From assembly GCA_039105265.1 (NCBI GenBank), contig JAPFFF010000001.1, forward strand, positions 3,410,001-3,474,000: a stretch of DNA of 64,000 nucleotides, in the 5' to 3' direction. Below the pieces are notes generated by a model. The model saw nothing but the letters and a program-made list of their open reading frames with translations. It ran no database searches and was not told the origin of the DNA. Shown here piece after piece: positions 51,071 through 62,138 of this stretch. This DNA comes from Tritrichomonas musculus. Its lineage: Eukaryota > Parabasalia > Tritrichomonadida > Tritrichomonadidae. The position numbers and the translations under genes were made by a program. Numbering within the stretch: the stretch's first letter is position 1; each line of letters starts with the position of its first letter.

Positions 51071-52057
51071 ATTATTTTCGATTGATAAATCATTTATAAA
51101 CTGTGCTGAAATCAATCATATGGTTTTATTTGCAGAGGACATTTATATCATTATCTAAAAGATCGTTAAATTGAAATATATAAAAAATATTTCTTTGTAT
51201 TTAGTAATCAGGCAAGTGTGCATAAATCAGTTTTTCAAACATTAAAGAAGGCATTAAAATAAAGATATTTACACTCTTTTTCTTGAATTTTATTATAGGG
51301 AAAAGTATTTGAATATGAAGTATTTTTTTATAATAATTATGCATTTTATTATTTGATTATATATCAATTGTTTGAAAGGATTTGGGGCCAAAATATCAAA
51401 CAGATGCCGAAATTTATATATTCATTTAATTTTATATATAAAAATGATCCATAATATAAAATTGTTTTATAATAAAAAATGTATAATAATATTATGAATA
51501 TATTCTTAAATTACTGAGATATTCATAGATTATTTTTTACATGGTCAAATATAATACCAGTTAGAGGTGAAAAATTCAATATTATCAAAATTGAAAAGCT
51601 TAAACTTAAAATTGAAATATGGGCTATTTAATGGCTCAAAATTGAAAGAAAGAACGTTGTATTTAAAATTTATTTATGGCAAAATATCAAAGATTATTTT
51701 TAAATAATTGGAAAAAATTTGATTATAATAAATAATATGTATCTTTTTAAATGGACAAAATATAATTTATATCTTAACAAAGTTAAATATATTAATTCAA
51801 TAGAGCCTCAAAATCTTTCTAAAGAATCATCGAACCGATGAATTGATTTTAATGGTATAATATAGCTCAATAACTATCATGTCATTTATTGTTTAGCAAA
51901 CAAATAATGAAATCATAAAATCAACATTTCTTTTTGAATATATTGATGGCCAAAGAAAAAATATGGCAAAAATATAAATATTTAAGTGGAATATTTAGGA
52001 AATATTAATGACAATGACAATATCCTTCAATGAATTGCATATTAATGAAAAAGAAAA
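51071..52057. other. AT-rich spacer
   Basis: Almost a kilobase with no gene. A lone AGAGGTGA word at about 51563 resembles the ends of the nearby elements but has no CCTCT partner in range. Confidence 0.4.
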
Positions 52058-52065
52058 TATTTATT

Positions 52066-54192
52066 AGAGGTGCGAGAGCTGGTTGATTTCATTATTATTA
52101 AATTATAAAATAATATATATATATATATCCTTCTCTATTATGATAGGATTTTAAATTATATTAGTCACTAGGAGTAAAAATATTTGTGTTTTAAAATTTT
52201 AAAAAAATAAAAAATAAACCATTCAATTATAAAATTTTATAAATGTTGGAGAGAAATTACATTTTCTCTCTTTTAGAGCACAAATAAATATTTATATATA
52301 TGTAAATTACATTGTTATTTTTATTTTATTAAAAATAATTCAATAATAAAAAAAAATTAGATTTAATTTTTCCCAAGTTGGGAATCCCAACCAAAAAAAA
52401 ACCAAAATATCAAGATAAAAAGTGATGAGCTGAACATTGACTGGAATTATTGAGATGATGACTCAAATCGTTATAATCCCAATGATGTGATACAGCTGAA
52501 AGAGATTGAAAAGTCTGATGTACAATAATAATTCTTTCTTTGGAAAGATAAGATTCAGAATAATACGATTTGAGCCATTTTTGCTATAAAATTATAGACA
52601 AAATTTTCGAAAATATCTGACCAAATATAAAATTTAAATAAATATCTTGAAAACAAATAGGTTAAAATATCTATAAATTTTGATATCGGCATTATATTTC
52701 CTATATATTAATAAATACCATTAGTAAACCAAACTATAGGGCCATTTTTTCTAGGAGCTTTCAGAAAATTAAATTGATTTTTTTTTATCAAATTCTGGAC
52801 AATATCTGAATTTTTGGATGAAAATACTATTATCCAAAGATATTAATGAATATACTACATCAGGGAGAAATTTTACTCATACTATCTCAAGATATCTTGA
52901 TTTTAATTTTTAGACTAAGTTGCTGAAAACAAGTCATTAATCATATTTTTATAATTACCGCTATATATGTATTATCTCATATAATTTTTATTAAATTTTT
53001 TTAACTTTGAACCACATTTTTTTATATTTTTTGTTAAAAAGTATAAATTGAGGGGAGATAATTACAACGTGTTTTTTTTCTTCAGAATTTTTAACTTACT
53101 AAAAAAAGAGCTAATTTTTATTTTATTTATATGTAAATCGCTCATAGTTATTGTTTCAAGCATAAAAATATAAAAAAAATGATTTTTTGCATAAAAAATA
53201 AATTTGTGAGAACAGAATGAAAAATTTGATTAATCATTTAAAATTTAAATTCGTAATAGTCGTTATATTTTTTTATAAATATCTTAAAATTAAATAGGTT
53301 AAATTTAAAATAAAAAATATACATATGAATTATAATATGTATTAATATTATAATATTGATTTCAATTAAATTTATAGGGCCAATTTTTCTAGGAATGCTT
53401 AGATTTTTAAATTTCATTTTTTTTGTTTAATATCAAACAAAACAAAAGATATATAGAGGAATTAAAATCAGTTATCAAATGTGCATAATAAGAGTTGGAT
53501 AAGCATACATTTTAATAAAAGATGGTTGAAATATCTTGATTTTAATAATTTGGCAAAGTTGCATAAAATCGGGAAATGATAGTTTTTTTATATTTATCAT
53601 AGTATATATTTTAATTCACTTTATTTTCATTACGATTTAACAATAAGAAACCATATTTTTTTGCATTTTTTTATGAAAATTTGAAATTGAGGGGAATTAA
53701 TTATAACGTATTTTTTCTTCAGAATTTTATAAAATAAAAATAAAATTACCCCCGGCGAGCGATTCAGATTAATAAGAAAATATGTATATATACATGTTGA
53801 TTATAATAAAAATGCAAATAGTTATCCCTATAAAATTCACCAGAGCTCCCTATATTTTTATATTATATTTATTTTTTTTTTAAATACTAATATCTCTATA
53901 AATTAAAAAACTATTTTATATATTATATTAAAACTATATATATAATTTAATTTATATATAAATAAATAATATTAAAATCAACAATATATCAGAACTAATT
54001 AGAAATTTCCAAAATACCATTTTTTCCCGCTTACTTCTGCAAACATTAAAACGACCTAATAATTAAATATGATGTATAGCATTAGGTATGCATTATATTA
54101 TATTAAAAATAGCATTGATTTGATTAACAATTTAGTGAAAAAATCCACTTTTTTAAATTAAAAAATACGTTATTTTTAGTTCTCGCACTTCT
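52066..54192. mobile_element. Non-coding TIR element, AGAGG type (copy C)
   Basis: A 2127-bp segment with ends AGAGGTGCGAGAGCT and, in reverse complement, AGAAGTGCGAGAACT. It is flanked by TATTTATT at 52058-52065 and 54193-54200. It has no useful coding frame. Internally it is a degenerate tandem repeat: about 52550-53100 resembles about 53200-53745 (shared words AAATAGGTTAAA, TAGGGCCA, ATCTTGATTTTAAT, AATTGAGGGGA). It is larger than the other AGAGG elements. Confidence 0.8.
52550..53745 (+). repeat. Diverged 0.6-kb tandem duplication inside copy C
   Basis: Two directly repeated halves share the same ordered landmarks: AAATATCTT...AAATAGGTTAAA, TATAGGGCCA...TTTTTCTAGGA, GATATCTTGATTTTAAT or AATATCTTGATTTTAAT, and AATTGAGGGGA...TTCTTCAGAATTTT. 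Divergence is considerable, so the duplication is old. Confidence 0.7.
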
Positions 54193-54412
54193 TATTTATT
54201 CAAACTATCTTGTATATCAGTTAATAATATTTATATAGTAGAATTATATAAAAAATCAAATTATTATATTAATAAGAAATTGAGATATAGTAAATTTAAT
54301 TAGGTTGAATTTGAATATTAAAAAAATGTAAACCATACAATTATGAAATATCATTGATATTCTTGTATATATAATAATAAAAACATATGAAAGTATTTAA
54401 AAATTAATAAAA

Positions 54413-55340
54413 GTAAGCCTGTCCAAGTGGGATTTTTTTGAGTTTTTGGGATGATATTTTTTGGAAATTTGGGATAACGGTTTTTTAAAAAAAAGTTTAT
54501 ATCTTGTTTGCAAATTTTGATATATTAATTTTTATTCATTAATAATTAATATATTATAATTTCATGCGTTTTTTTAAAATAAATTATTAACTTCATTACC
54601 GAACATTTAATTGAGTTGTTGTATATGCATCACTAAAAATCCTGATAATTCTGTAAAATGAGCAAATGTGTTTTCTTTCGTTTGGCCTGTCTTATCTACA
54701 TGCATATCCACATTTCCATTTTCTACCACCAATTACAATTGTTTTTTTGCAAATTGTCACAGACCTCATTTGACCTTGAAAAAACATTCTTTTAGTTTCC
54801 CAATCGGATTCTGAAAAAAGTTCAGTAGAAGTCATTTAAAACCAAAATTTTTATTAGCACGTTATTTTTATAGGATTAATTAAAATTTCTTACTTAAATA
54901 GTTAACTGTTTTATAAGACAAATTTGTATGTTTTAACTTAAGTTAATCCCATTCAATTCTCTGAATTCATACAAAAAAATCCCAAACAGAGCGATTCAAA
55001 ATAATTTAAAAAGTTTTCCTGATCCCAATTGGGATCAGTAACCATTCATAAACCATTCAAATAAACCCAATCGGGATTCATAAACCATTCAAATAATCCA
55101 ACAGGGATCGGTTATCCCACTTTTATCCCAGATTGAATAAGAATACGCTATTTATTTAATGAGACAAATAATATAAAAATAAAATTTTTGAACGATTATT
55201 TCTCAAACAAAATTCATTTAAAATAAATACTCATTTATAAAAAAATTTATATATTTTCAAAAGGTTTGCTTGATCCCAAAGGATTTTTTCATCATCCCAG
55301 AATAACGGTTATCCCAGCAGTTTATCCCATTTGGACAGGT
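54413..55340. mobile_element. Non-coding TIR element with CCTGTCC ends
   Basis: A 928-bp segment whose ends share CCTGTCCAARTGGGAT in inverted order (left from 54418, right end at 55339). Further in, GGGATGATNTTTT and GGGATAACNG words repeat in both arms. TTAATAAAA occurs at 54404-54412 and 55341-55349, a 9-bp target duplication. Many copies of the word TGGGAT/ATCCCA lie inside (for example 55020-55130). Non-autonomous; the superfamily is open. The AT-rich duplication is weaker evidence than in the other elements. Confidence 0.65.
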
Positions 55341-55349
55341 TTAATAAAA

Positions 55350-56051
55350 AAGAGATCTACCAAAAAAACAGGAGTGGAAATACCTTTATTAAAATTAATC
55401 TTAGCCATAAAAAAAAAAAAAAAAAAAAACAGATTTTCTAGAGGCTGATTTAAACATACATAATAAAAGTTGTACTCAGAAAAAGTTATACTCTCAGAAA
55501 ATGATACGATCATGATTTGAATAATTCTCTCAATTTTAAAAAATTTTGAAGCCATATTTGGCCGCAGCGATTATCTTATTTTAACAATAAAAGCGCCTTT
55601 TTAAAATCTAATTATTTTAATCTTACCTCGTGATCTGATTCGAAAACAGGCACCAGTGTCTCCCAATCGAGGTGCTAGTGCTCGGAGGAACAGATACTTG
55701 CTCACAGATCAAGGATTCCGACTATCTCCAAACTGCAATTCTCTTACCTCGTGATCTGATTTGAAGCCAGTCATTGAAGTCTAACATTAAGAACTTTCAA
55801 TAGATTTTATTACTAGATTTCAAAGAAACTCTTTTCTTACAAAACAGATAAGAATTATAAATATTTCGAATATTTAATGATCAACTTCTACTTCAAATTA
55901 TAACAAACAATTTCAACAGATACTTACCAAATATTAGTAATTTTACTTTTAATATAAAAAGGCATTATAATTCAAAAATCACTAAATTATTTTTTAATCT
56001 AAAAGCTTTTTTTGTTTCATAATTCGATCAGCTTCTCCCCAACAATCTATT
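55350..56051. other. Spacer with poly-A tract and GC-richer patch
   Basis: Includes an A run at about 55409-55428 and the repeat patch at 55622-55765. No gene is seen. Confidence 0.4.
55622..55765 (+). repeat. 23-bp direct repeats in a GC-richer patch
   Basis: The 23-bp word starting CTTACCTCGTGATCTGATT occurs at 55622-55644 and 55743-55765 with one difference. Between them lies unusually GC-rich DNA for this region, with a short hairpin (GCACC...GGTGC). It could be the edge of an unidentified element. It does not fold as a tRNA. Confidence 0.75.
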
Positions 56052-56815
56052 TCAAAACTGAATGAAACTTTCATCTAGGTTTTTTTCCTCCTTTTGTTGA
56101 AAATAGGTTATGAAATATAAATCACAAATTTTTACTGACTTGTGATTTTCTTTTAGAGATGGATATACGTATTCTATTTCGCATATGGTTTCATGCTTTA
56201 ACATCATTGCTTTTCTGATGATGTCTGAGTCAATACCTCGATACCAAAACTGATCATCAGAATCATTTGGAATTTTAACTCTTGGTATTACAGAATTTCC
56301 TTCATTATTATCAGCAATTTTATTCAATATTATTAACTTTATGTTGGTTTTGTTTATGTTTATCAACGAATCTATATATTTTCATTCGTTGAAAGTCTAA
56401 ATCCAAAGGAAAGTCTATATTCTTTGGATGTTGTATATGTATTGATTTCAAAAAGGAAACAAGGATTTATATTTTGAAATTTAATTTTAATAGATTCACA
56501 ATTTGCTTGATTTTTGTTCTTGAACTTTGTTTTTTGATCAAATTCCAATATATTGATTATAATTTGATTTACTGTATCATCATCAACATTTAAATTTGTA
56601 ATATCTTTTAAACTTTTTGCAAGAGCACAATGCTTACAAGGAAAGAACACGCCATATAAGTTTGACAGATATTTTGTTTTTTTGCATTTGCATGTTTCAT
56701 TTGAGTAATAGCGAAAAGAAAGTATTGATTCTTTTATTTTCAACAGGATCTTATCTCGCCTTCTGTTACATTTTTGTTTTAGCAGTTTTCCATTATTGTT
56801 TTTAATTTTTAGAAG
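56052..56815 (-). pseudogene. MULE transposase C-terminal fragment
   Basis: Two frames on the minus strand without ATG starts: about 56815-56372, then 56366-56052, in a different frame. The first contains a SWIM-type zinc finger CKCKKTKYLSNLYGVFFPCKH, preceded by a basic helix (NGKLLKQKCNRRRDKILLK), the same layout as the end of the intact MULE at 47508. The catalytic DDE part is missing. It abuts the tyrosine recombinase end at about 56805-56822. It is a decayed piece of a different MULE family. Confidence 0.7.
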
Positions 56816-57803
56816 AGCATTTACGGTATTGATTTACATCTAAATCTAATTGCTTTAAAACATTATTCAGTTCTTTTCTAAGATTTTCTTCACTCATATT
56901 TACAATATAATTATTATCGTTTAAATTAGAAATAAAGTTAATAAAATTAAGTGGATGATAAACTTTTTGAGTATTATTGTATAAATAAGTTGTCACACCT
57001 TTGCCATTTTGATCTGTCTTAGAAAATCTAATGTTTATTATTAATTTGTTTTTATTTACATCATATATAATATCTTTCTTTCTGAGATTTAATAATTCGG
57101 ATATACGTAGAAAGGCATAAAACGATAATGTCATATAAAACATAATTCTTAAATTTCTGATATCATTCATATCAGCAATCTGCAAAAAATGTATAAAAAA
57201 TTCGGGTTTAAAAGGTTTTTTAGCAAAAGGTGATGGATTTTCTTTAAAAGATCTGAGTAATCCAGCTTTAAACGGTTTGAATTCATTTGATAATGTTAAA
57301 TTTTGTAAATTATTTGTTTTAAAATAATATGAAAAACCTGTAATATAAGACTTTAGTGTGTTTATAGCGATGTTATTTCTAGCCTGATATGTTATAAATA
57401 CTTTTAACTTTTCAATTGTGATAGGATAAGGATTAGTTTTTAGTATATTCATGACTGTTTCATAAACATGTAATGCTTTATCGTATGTTTTTTTTGAGGT
57501 TTTAGCTAAAGAATTGTCACTATATTGTTGAGATTCTTGTAATAATTGTTCAAACTCGGTTAAATTTTGAGGTTGATTAACGTTCGTAGGTTGATTAACG
57601 TTCATAGGTTGATTTGTATTAGATAAAGGAAATTGATTATGTAAATTTTGTGTAGGTTGGTTATAATTATAATTAAATGTCTGATTTTGAAACTGAAAGT
57701 TAAACATATTAGTTTGTTGAAAAGCATTAGAATTGAATATTGTTCCATTATTTTGAGGGCGTGTATATGGAGTTGGAAAAGTATTGTTATTTCGACCAAA
57801 CAT
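56802..57803 (-). pseudogene. Truncated tyrosine recombinase (transposon-encoded)
   Basis: Frame of 333 residues with an ATG at 57803. A long Asn/Gln-rich head (1-110) is followed by a SAM-like core-binding domain (about 115-215, KTYDKALHVYETVMNIL and NTLKSYITGFSYYF) and the start of the catalytic domain. R233 in FYAFLRISELLNL is the first catalytic Arg, and K262 in RFSKTDQNGKG is the beta-hairpin Lys. The frame stops at YRKCSSKN, just where box II (H-x-x-R) is expected, so the second Arg, the His pair and the nucleophilic Tyr are missing. Such enzymes occur in Crypton- and DIRS-like elements. The other half is replaced by the MULE fragment. Confidence 0.75.
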
Positions 57804-58021
57804 ACTTTTGGATTTTGAACAACAATAAATTGGTCGATAATTTTTATTAAAAAGTTGTTTTGCAGATCAAATTTGATTCAATTTTTTCACTTTTTGAGTT
57901 TATTCGGCCAAAACATATTTTTGGAGATTATTTCAGAGGAACGTTCAAAAAGTGTACACATTTGAGAGATTTACACATTTTCCACAAAACTTTTTAATTT
58001 TTTAAAAATTTTTGAAAATTT
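57804..58021. other. AT-rich flank of recombinase gene
   Basis: Short spacer upstream of the recombinase start, up to the target duplication of copy D. Nothing else seen. Confidence 0.35.
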
Positions 58022-58029
58022 TCAAATTC

Positions 58030-58870
58030 AGAGGAGGGTCAACTTATTTTTAACACAAAAACTCATAGTATAATTGGTTTGTATTTTTCATAAGTGCATA
58101 TAATATTTAATATAATATATAATAGTTTTTCTATCTAAAATATCTCCATAATTTATTTATATTATTGAGATAAAAATGTTTTATTCAATATAAATCTAAT
58201 TTGAATGAGTATTCAAATATTTTTTTCTCTCAATTTTTTCTTTTCAAATTTAAGTTTTATAATTTTACAAATTTTTCTTGATGGAATATTAATATTTTTT
58301 AAATATTCTTGCATATTTAATCATAGATATAGTTTTAAAAAATAATTACTCATATGATATTTTAAATCAATTTATAAATATGCTAGGGAGAATGTATTAA
58401 ACTAATGATCGAGTGTAAATTATCATGACTTTAATTAAAAATTGGTAGTTGAGATATGAAATTTAGTCGAATAAATATATTTATTATACGCATATATATC
58501 TAATATATTGTTTTCGAATGATTTGGTGTGTTGAATTTGGCACAATATTTGATTTAATAGCATCAGATTTTTTTTTAAAAAACTGATTATATCTCAGCCA
58601 TTTTGTAAAAATATTGAATCGTGACTGGTTTATTCTAATTATATTAGCAGATACTTTTAAATCATCATTTGATCTATCTAGAATTATTTGAAATTGAGAA
58701 TCTCCAATTTTCATCGATTGCCCTTAATCAAATTATAAAAGTAATATTTTTATATAATTATTATTATATTATTTATAAATAAAATAAAATTTTGAATTTA
58801 TTAATTACATAACGCAAAAAAAGGCAAACAATGAGAAAAAATTGACCATTCAATTAGTTGACCCACCTCT
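58030..58870. mobile_element. Non-coding TIR element, AGAGG type (copy D)
   Basis: An 841-bp segment with ends AGAGGAGGGTCAACTT and, in reverse complement, AGAGGTGGGTCAACT. The exact 8-bp duplication TCAAATTC flanks it at 58022-58029 and 58871-58878. A 76-codon frame inside (58484-58714, minus) has no recognisable product. Same end class as 27416, 35875 and 52066. Confidence 0.88.
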
Positions 58871-59061
58871 TCAAATTCTTCTTTTTTTTGCTTATTACTG
58901 TAAAATAACGCAATAGTAATAATTCCGAGCTGTAAATGAAAATATAAATGTTGCTAATATTTGGCGATTTTGATGAAATCTCTAATAATCTATCAATTAA
59001 GCTATACAAATTTGTTTTAATAATAATATATGATATAATAAGTTTAATATATCAATCTGAT

Positions 59062-61163
59062 TACACCCCGAGCTTATTACATTTTCAAAAATAAAAATGT
59101 AATAAGAATTTTTTTTTTTTAAAAAAAAAAGACGAGCTGCCAAACGAACTTATGACCCTAATTAAAAAAATTATAAATAAGAGTATCTTGTTTAATTACA
59201 AATATATATATAAATAAAAAAATTATTTAAATTTATATTCTTATACTTGTCATATATTTATAATTTTTGTTCGAAAAATCAAAGATTTTTTCCTTATTAC
59301 AGTATTTCTCAAATCTTATTACATAAATTGAAAAAGCCCAAAATGTAAGAACATTAATTTTTTGGTTTTTAAACGATTAAAAATAATATATTTGTTATTT
59401 AGAATATTCAAACATTTATATATATCAAAATAAATATAAAATATTATATTAAACCATTTTATGATAGGAATAAATGGACTTTTTTATTACTTTAAAAATT
59501 GAAAGAAATTTATTATTATAAATATATAAATATTTTGGTTATTTATAGATATATAAGATTTTTTTTATGAAATTAATAATAATATTGTATTATAATTATA
59601 GATATTATGATTATCTAAAGCAAAATGTTCGGTTGAATTAAAACGAAATTTGTCTTTTTTTGTATTTTGATATTAATAATAAATGTTTTTATATATAATC
59701 TTAAATATATAAGTATATTGTGCAATTTAATTGTCGTGAGGACAAAAAGATAATGCAATATATCCAATATTTTTGTAAAAAATACTATATAAAATACTCT
59801 GAAAATATATTTAAAGTATTGAATCCTTAAAGCAAAGTACTCAAACCTTAAAGCAAAAAGTATTCAATTATTTGACGAATAAAATAATTTCAATACTCCT
59901 TAAAACAGGAGTATTGAATTCTTATTACAAGAGACTATTGAAATTTCAGCCATATAAAACATATTGAAAGGTCCTTATTACAGCTCGTTATTTTTGGAAA
60001 ACGTTAAGTTTTTTTTATTAGTTTTGTTAACCAAATTTTAATATATATATATAAATATAAAGATAAATTTGTTAACCAAAAAACTAAAAAAAAAAAAACG
60101 TTTTTATTTTCATGAAATATGAGATGAGTCCCGACTCAATATGCTGGGACTTTTTGGGACTTAATAGGTTTTTTATTTAATCATATTATGATATGTTTAA
60201 TTATATAAGATTATCTTTAATTTTACCGATACAATTATTAAATATTTATTTATATTTAAAGATAATCATATTTTAATCTTAAAAAATAAAATTGAAAGGA
60301 ATATCATTCAAAATTTTGAGAGAAAAATATTATTTATCATTCTATTTGAAACTTCAAAAAACTCATTTAAATCGAATTAAAAATATTATAGTTGCTCTAA
60401 TTGTCTGGAAATAAATGGATTTTGAGTATTTTTTTCAAAATATCAAAATGAATTATTATATTTTGTCCATTTTACTTAAATTTTCTACATTAAATATGAA
60501 ATTTACAAATTATTGGTGTTGATATTTTATTATTATGCGTTTTTAAAGTGAAATCTTCTTTTTTTTGGAGGTTTTCGTATATACAATAAACTTTAATATT
60601 AACTTTTTGAGAATATTATTTCCAAAAAAAAATATTTTTATATCTTAAAATTAAATCGATATAATTTAGAATAAATAAATTAATTAAATTATAATAAATA
60701 ATTAAATACTTTTAAAATGCTTAAACATATAAATCTATCCAAGATTCAACGAGAAAAAACAAAAACAATTTTCTCCCATTTTTTAATATATTATACATTT
60801 ATCTCGGTTAATAAACAATATTTCGAAAATTTAATAAATAAATAAGTTGTTAAATTTATATATAACTTTATATTATAAATATCATCTGAAAATGCTAAAA
60901 ATTTAGATGAATAGAAAAATGCATTTGATCTTTCTTTTTACATAAATGGTTGATTAAAATATAAAGAAATATATAAATATTTTATTCTTTAAATATGTTT
61001 TTTAAAAAAATGAAAATATAATAAGATAAATTTATTTTAAAATGATAAAAATACGTTATTTCAAGCCGGAACCCATCTGAAATATGCTCTTTTTTGGCTT
61101 TTTGAATAAATGATATTTTGATGTAATAAGAGCCGTTTAAAATAGACTTTAGCTCGGGGTGTA
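59062..61163. mobile_element. Non-coding TIR element with TACACCCCGAGCT ends
   Basis: A 2102-bp element with perfect inverted ends TACACCCCGAGCT and the exact 8-bp duplication AATCTGAT (59054-59061 and 61164-61171). A subterminal hairpin follows the left end (CTTATTACATTTT, 59073-59106). The word CTTATTACA recurs inside in both orientations (about 59074, 59293, 59318, 59923, 59973, 61121), possibly transposase-binding sites. No coding frame. Inserted about 100 bases upstream of the RING gene. Confidence 0.9.
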
Positions 61164-61260
61164 AATCTGATATATTGTAATTCATGAATAAATTGAAATA
61201 AATCTAAATTAATTTTGTTCTATAAAATCTCTTAAAAAAAGTAAACGGCCATTATTTAAA

Positions 61261-61845
61261 ATGAAATGCCTCTTATGCAATCGATATGCTGACCTAACAA
61301 AGAAAGATGATTGTATGATGGAACTTTGTAATAATTGCCTTGTTGATATCAAAAAAGAAGCCAGGAAAAGAAAAAATGAAAATCCATCAAATCATAATTT
61401 GAAAATCTCGATTGAAAGATTGCTGCTCGAATTAGAACAATTGAAGGATGAATTGATGGCTCTATTAGCAATTAATTTTATTCATGATAAACCAGTCGCA
61501 AGCGCAGCTCCAAATATATTAAGTTTAGATGATAATATCGGCAATAAAAAGAATTATACCGATGAAATTAAAAAAGCATCAAGATATAAGCCAAATTCAT
61601 CAAAAATTCCAAATTGTTTGAAATTCAACGGGAAAATACAAAGTCTTCATGAGCTTGATCGCAAACCATTGCCTCCTTTAGAGTGCCAATATTGTAAAAT
61701 GCCTATTGATCTCAATTTGTATTTTTATCCACTTGTTATTCTAGATTGTGGTCATGAATATCATCGAGAGTGCTTTGCGAAATTAATGGCTGGCGGAAAA
61801 TATAAATGCCAAAAGTGTAACAAAAGCTTTTTTGATCTTTCATAA
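61261..61845 (+). CDS. RING-H2 finger protein
   Basis: Protein of 194 residues starting at the ATG at 61261. The C-terminal 50 residues are a RING-H2 finger: CQYC, then DCGHEYHREC, then CQKC, with the spacing of E3 ligases. The N-terminus has a second Cys cluster (MKCLLCN, LCNNC), which may bind zinc. The middle (about 40-75) is a helix or coiled coil. No membrane segment. Its target is unknown. A 2.1-kb transposon ends 97 bases upstream of the gene. Confidence 0.78.
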   Translation: MKCLLCNRYADLTKKDDCMMELCNNCLVDIKKEARKRKNENPSNHNLKISIERLLLELEQLKDELMALLAINFIHDKPVASAAPNILSLDDNIGNKKNYTDEIKKASRYKPNSSKIPNCLKFNGKIQSLHELDRKPLPPLECQYCKMPIDLNLYFYPLVILDCGHEYHRECFAKLMAGGKYKCQKCNKSFFDLS

Positions 61846-62138
61846 GATAGATCTTTTTCTTTTTATGAATTACTTTCTTAATTTCCTTTTTATTTCGCAT
61901 TAAGAATTCATTACATTGAATGATCTATGCATATATAATAGAAATCCATGTAATCAAGTTGGTTGTCTATAGTAGATTTATATAAATGTGTATGTTAGCT
62001 AAAATGATTGGAAATAATAAACAAAAAAAAAAAAAAAAATTTAGATCAATATAATTAGAAATTATAATATTATCTATTTTTATTTCTAATTATATGATTA
62101 TATCAAAAAAAGAATATTAAAATAATAAAAAAAATTTA
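61846..62138. other. Convergent spacer with poly-A run
   Basis: AT-rich spacer where the RING gene (plus) and DnaJ gene (minus) converge. An A17 run lies near 62023. Confidence 0.4.

Noticed and set aside
51563-51570. Lone AGAGGTGA word as a further AGAGG-type element end
   Set aside because: No matching CCTCT end with an 8-bp duplication was found.
58484-58714. 76-codon minus-strand frame
   Set aside because: Inside element D, no recognised product; not enough to call a gene.
60982-61185. 67-codon minus-strand frame
   Set aside because: Spans the right end of the TACACCCC element and its target duplication; AT-rich, no domain.
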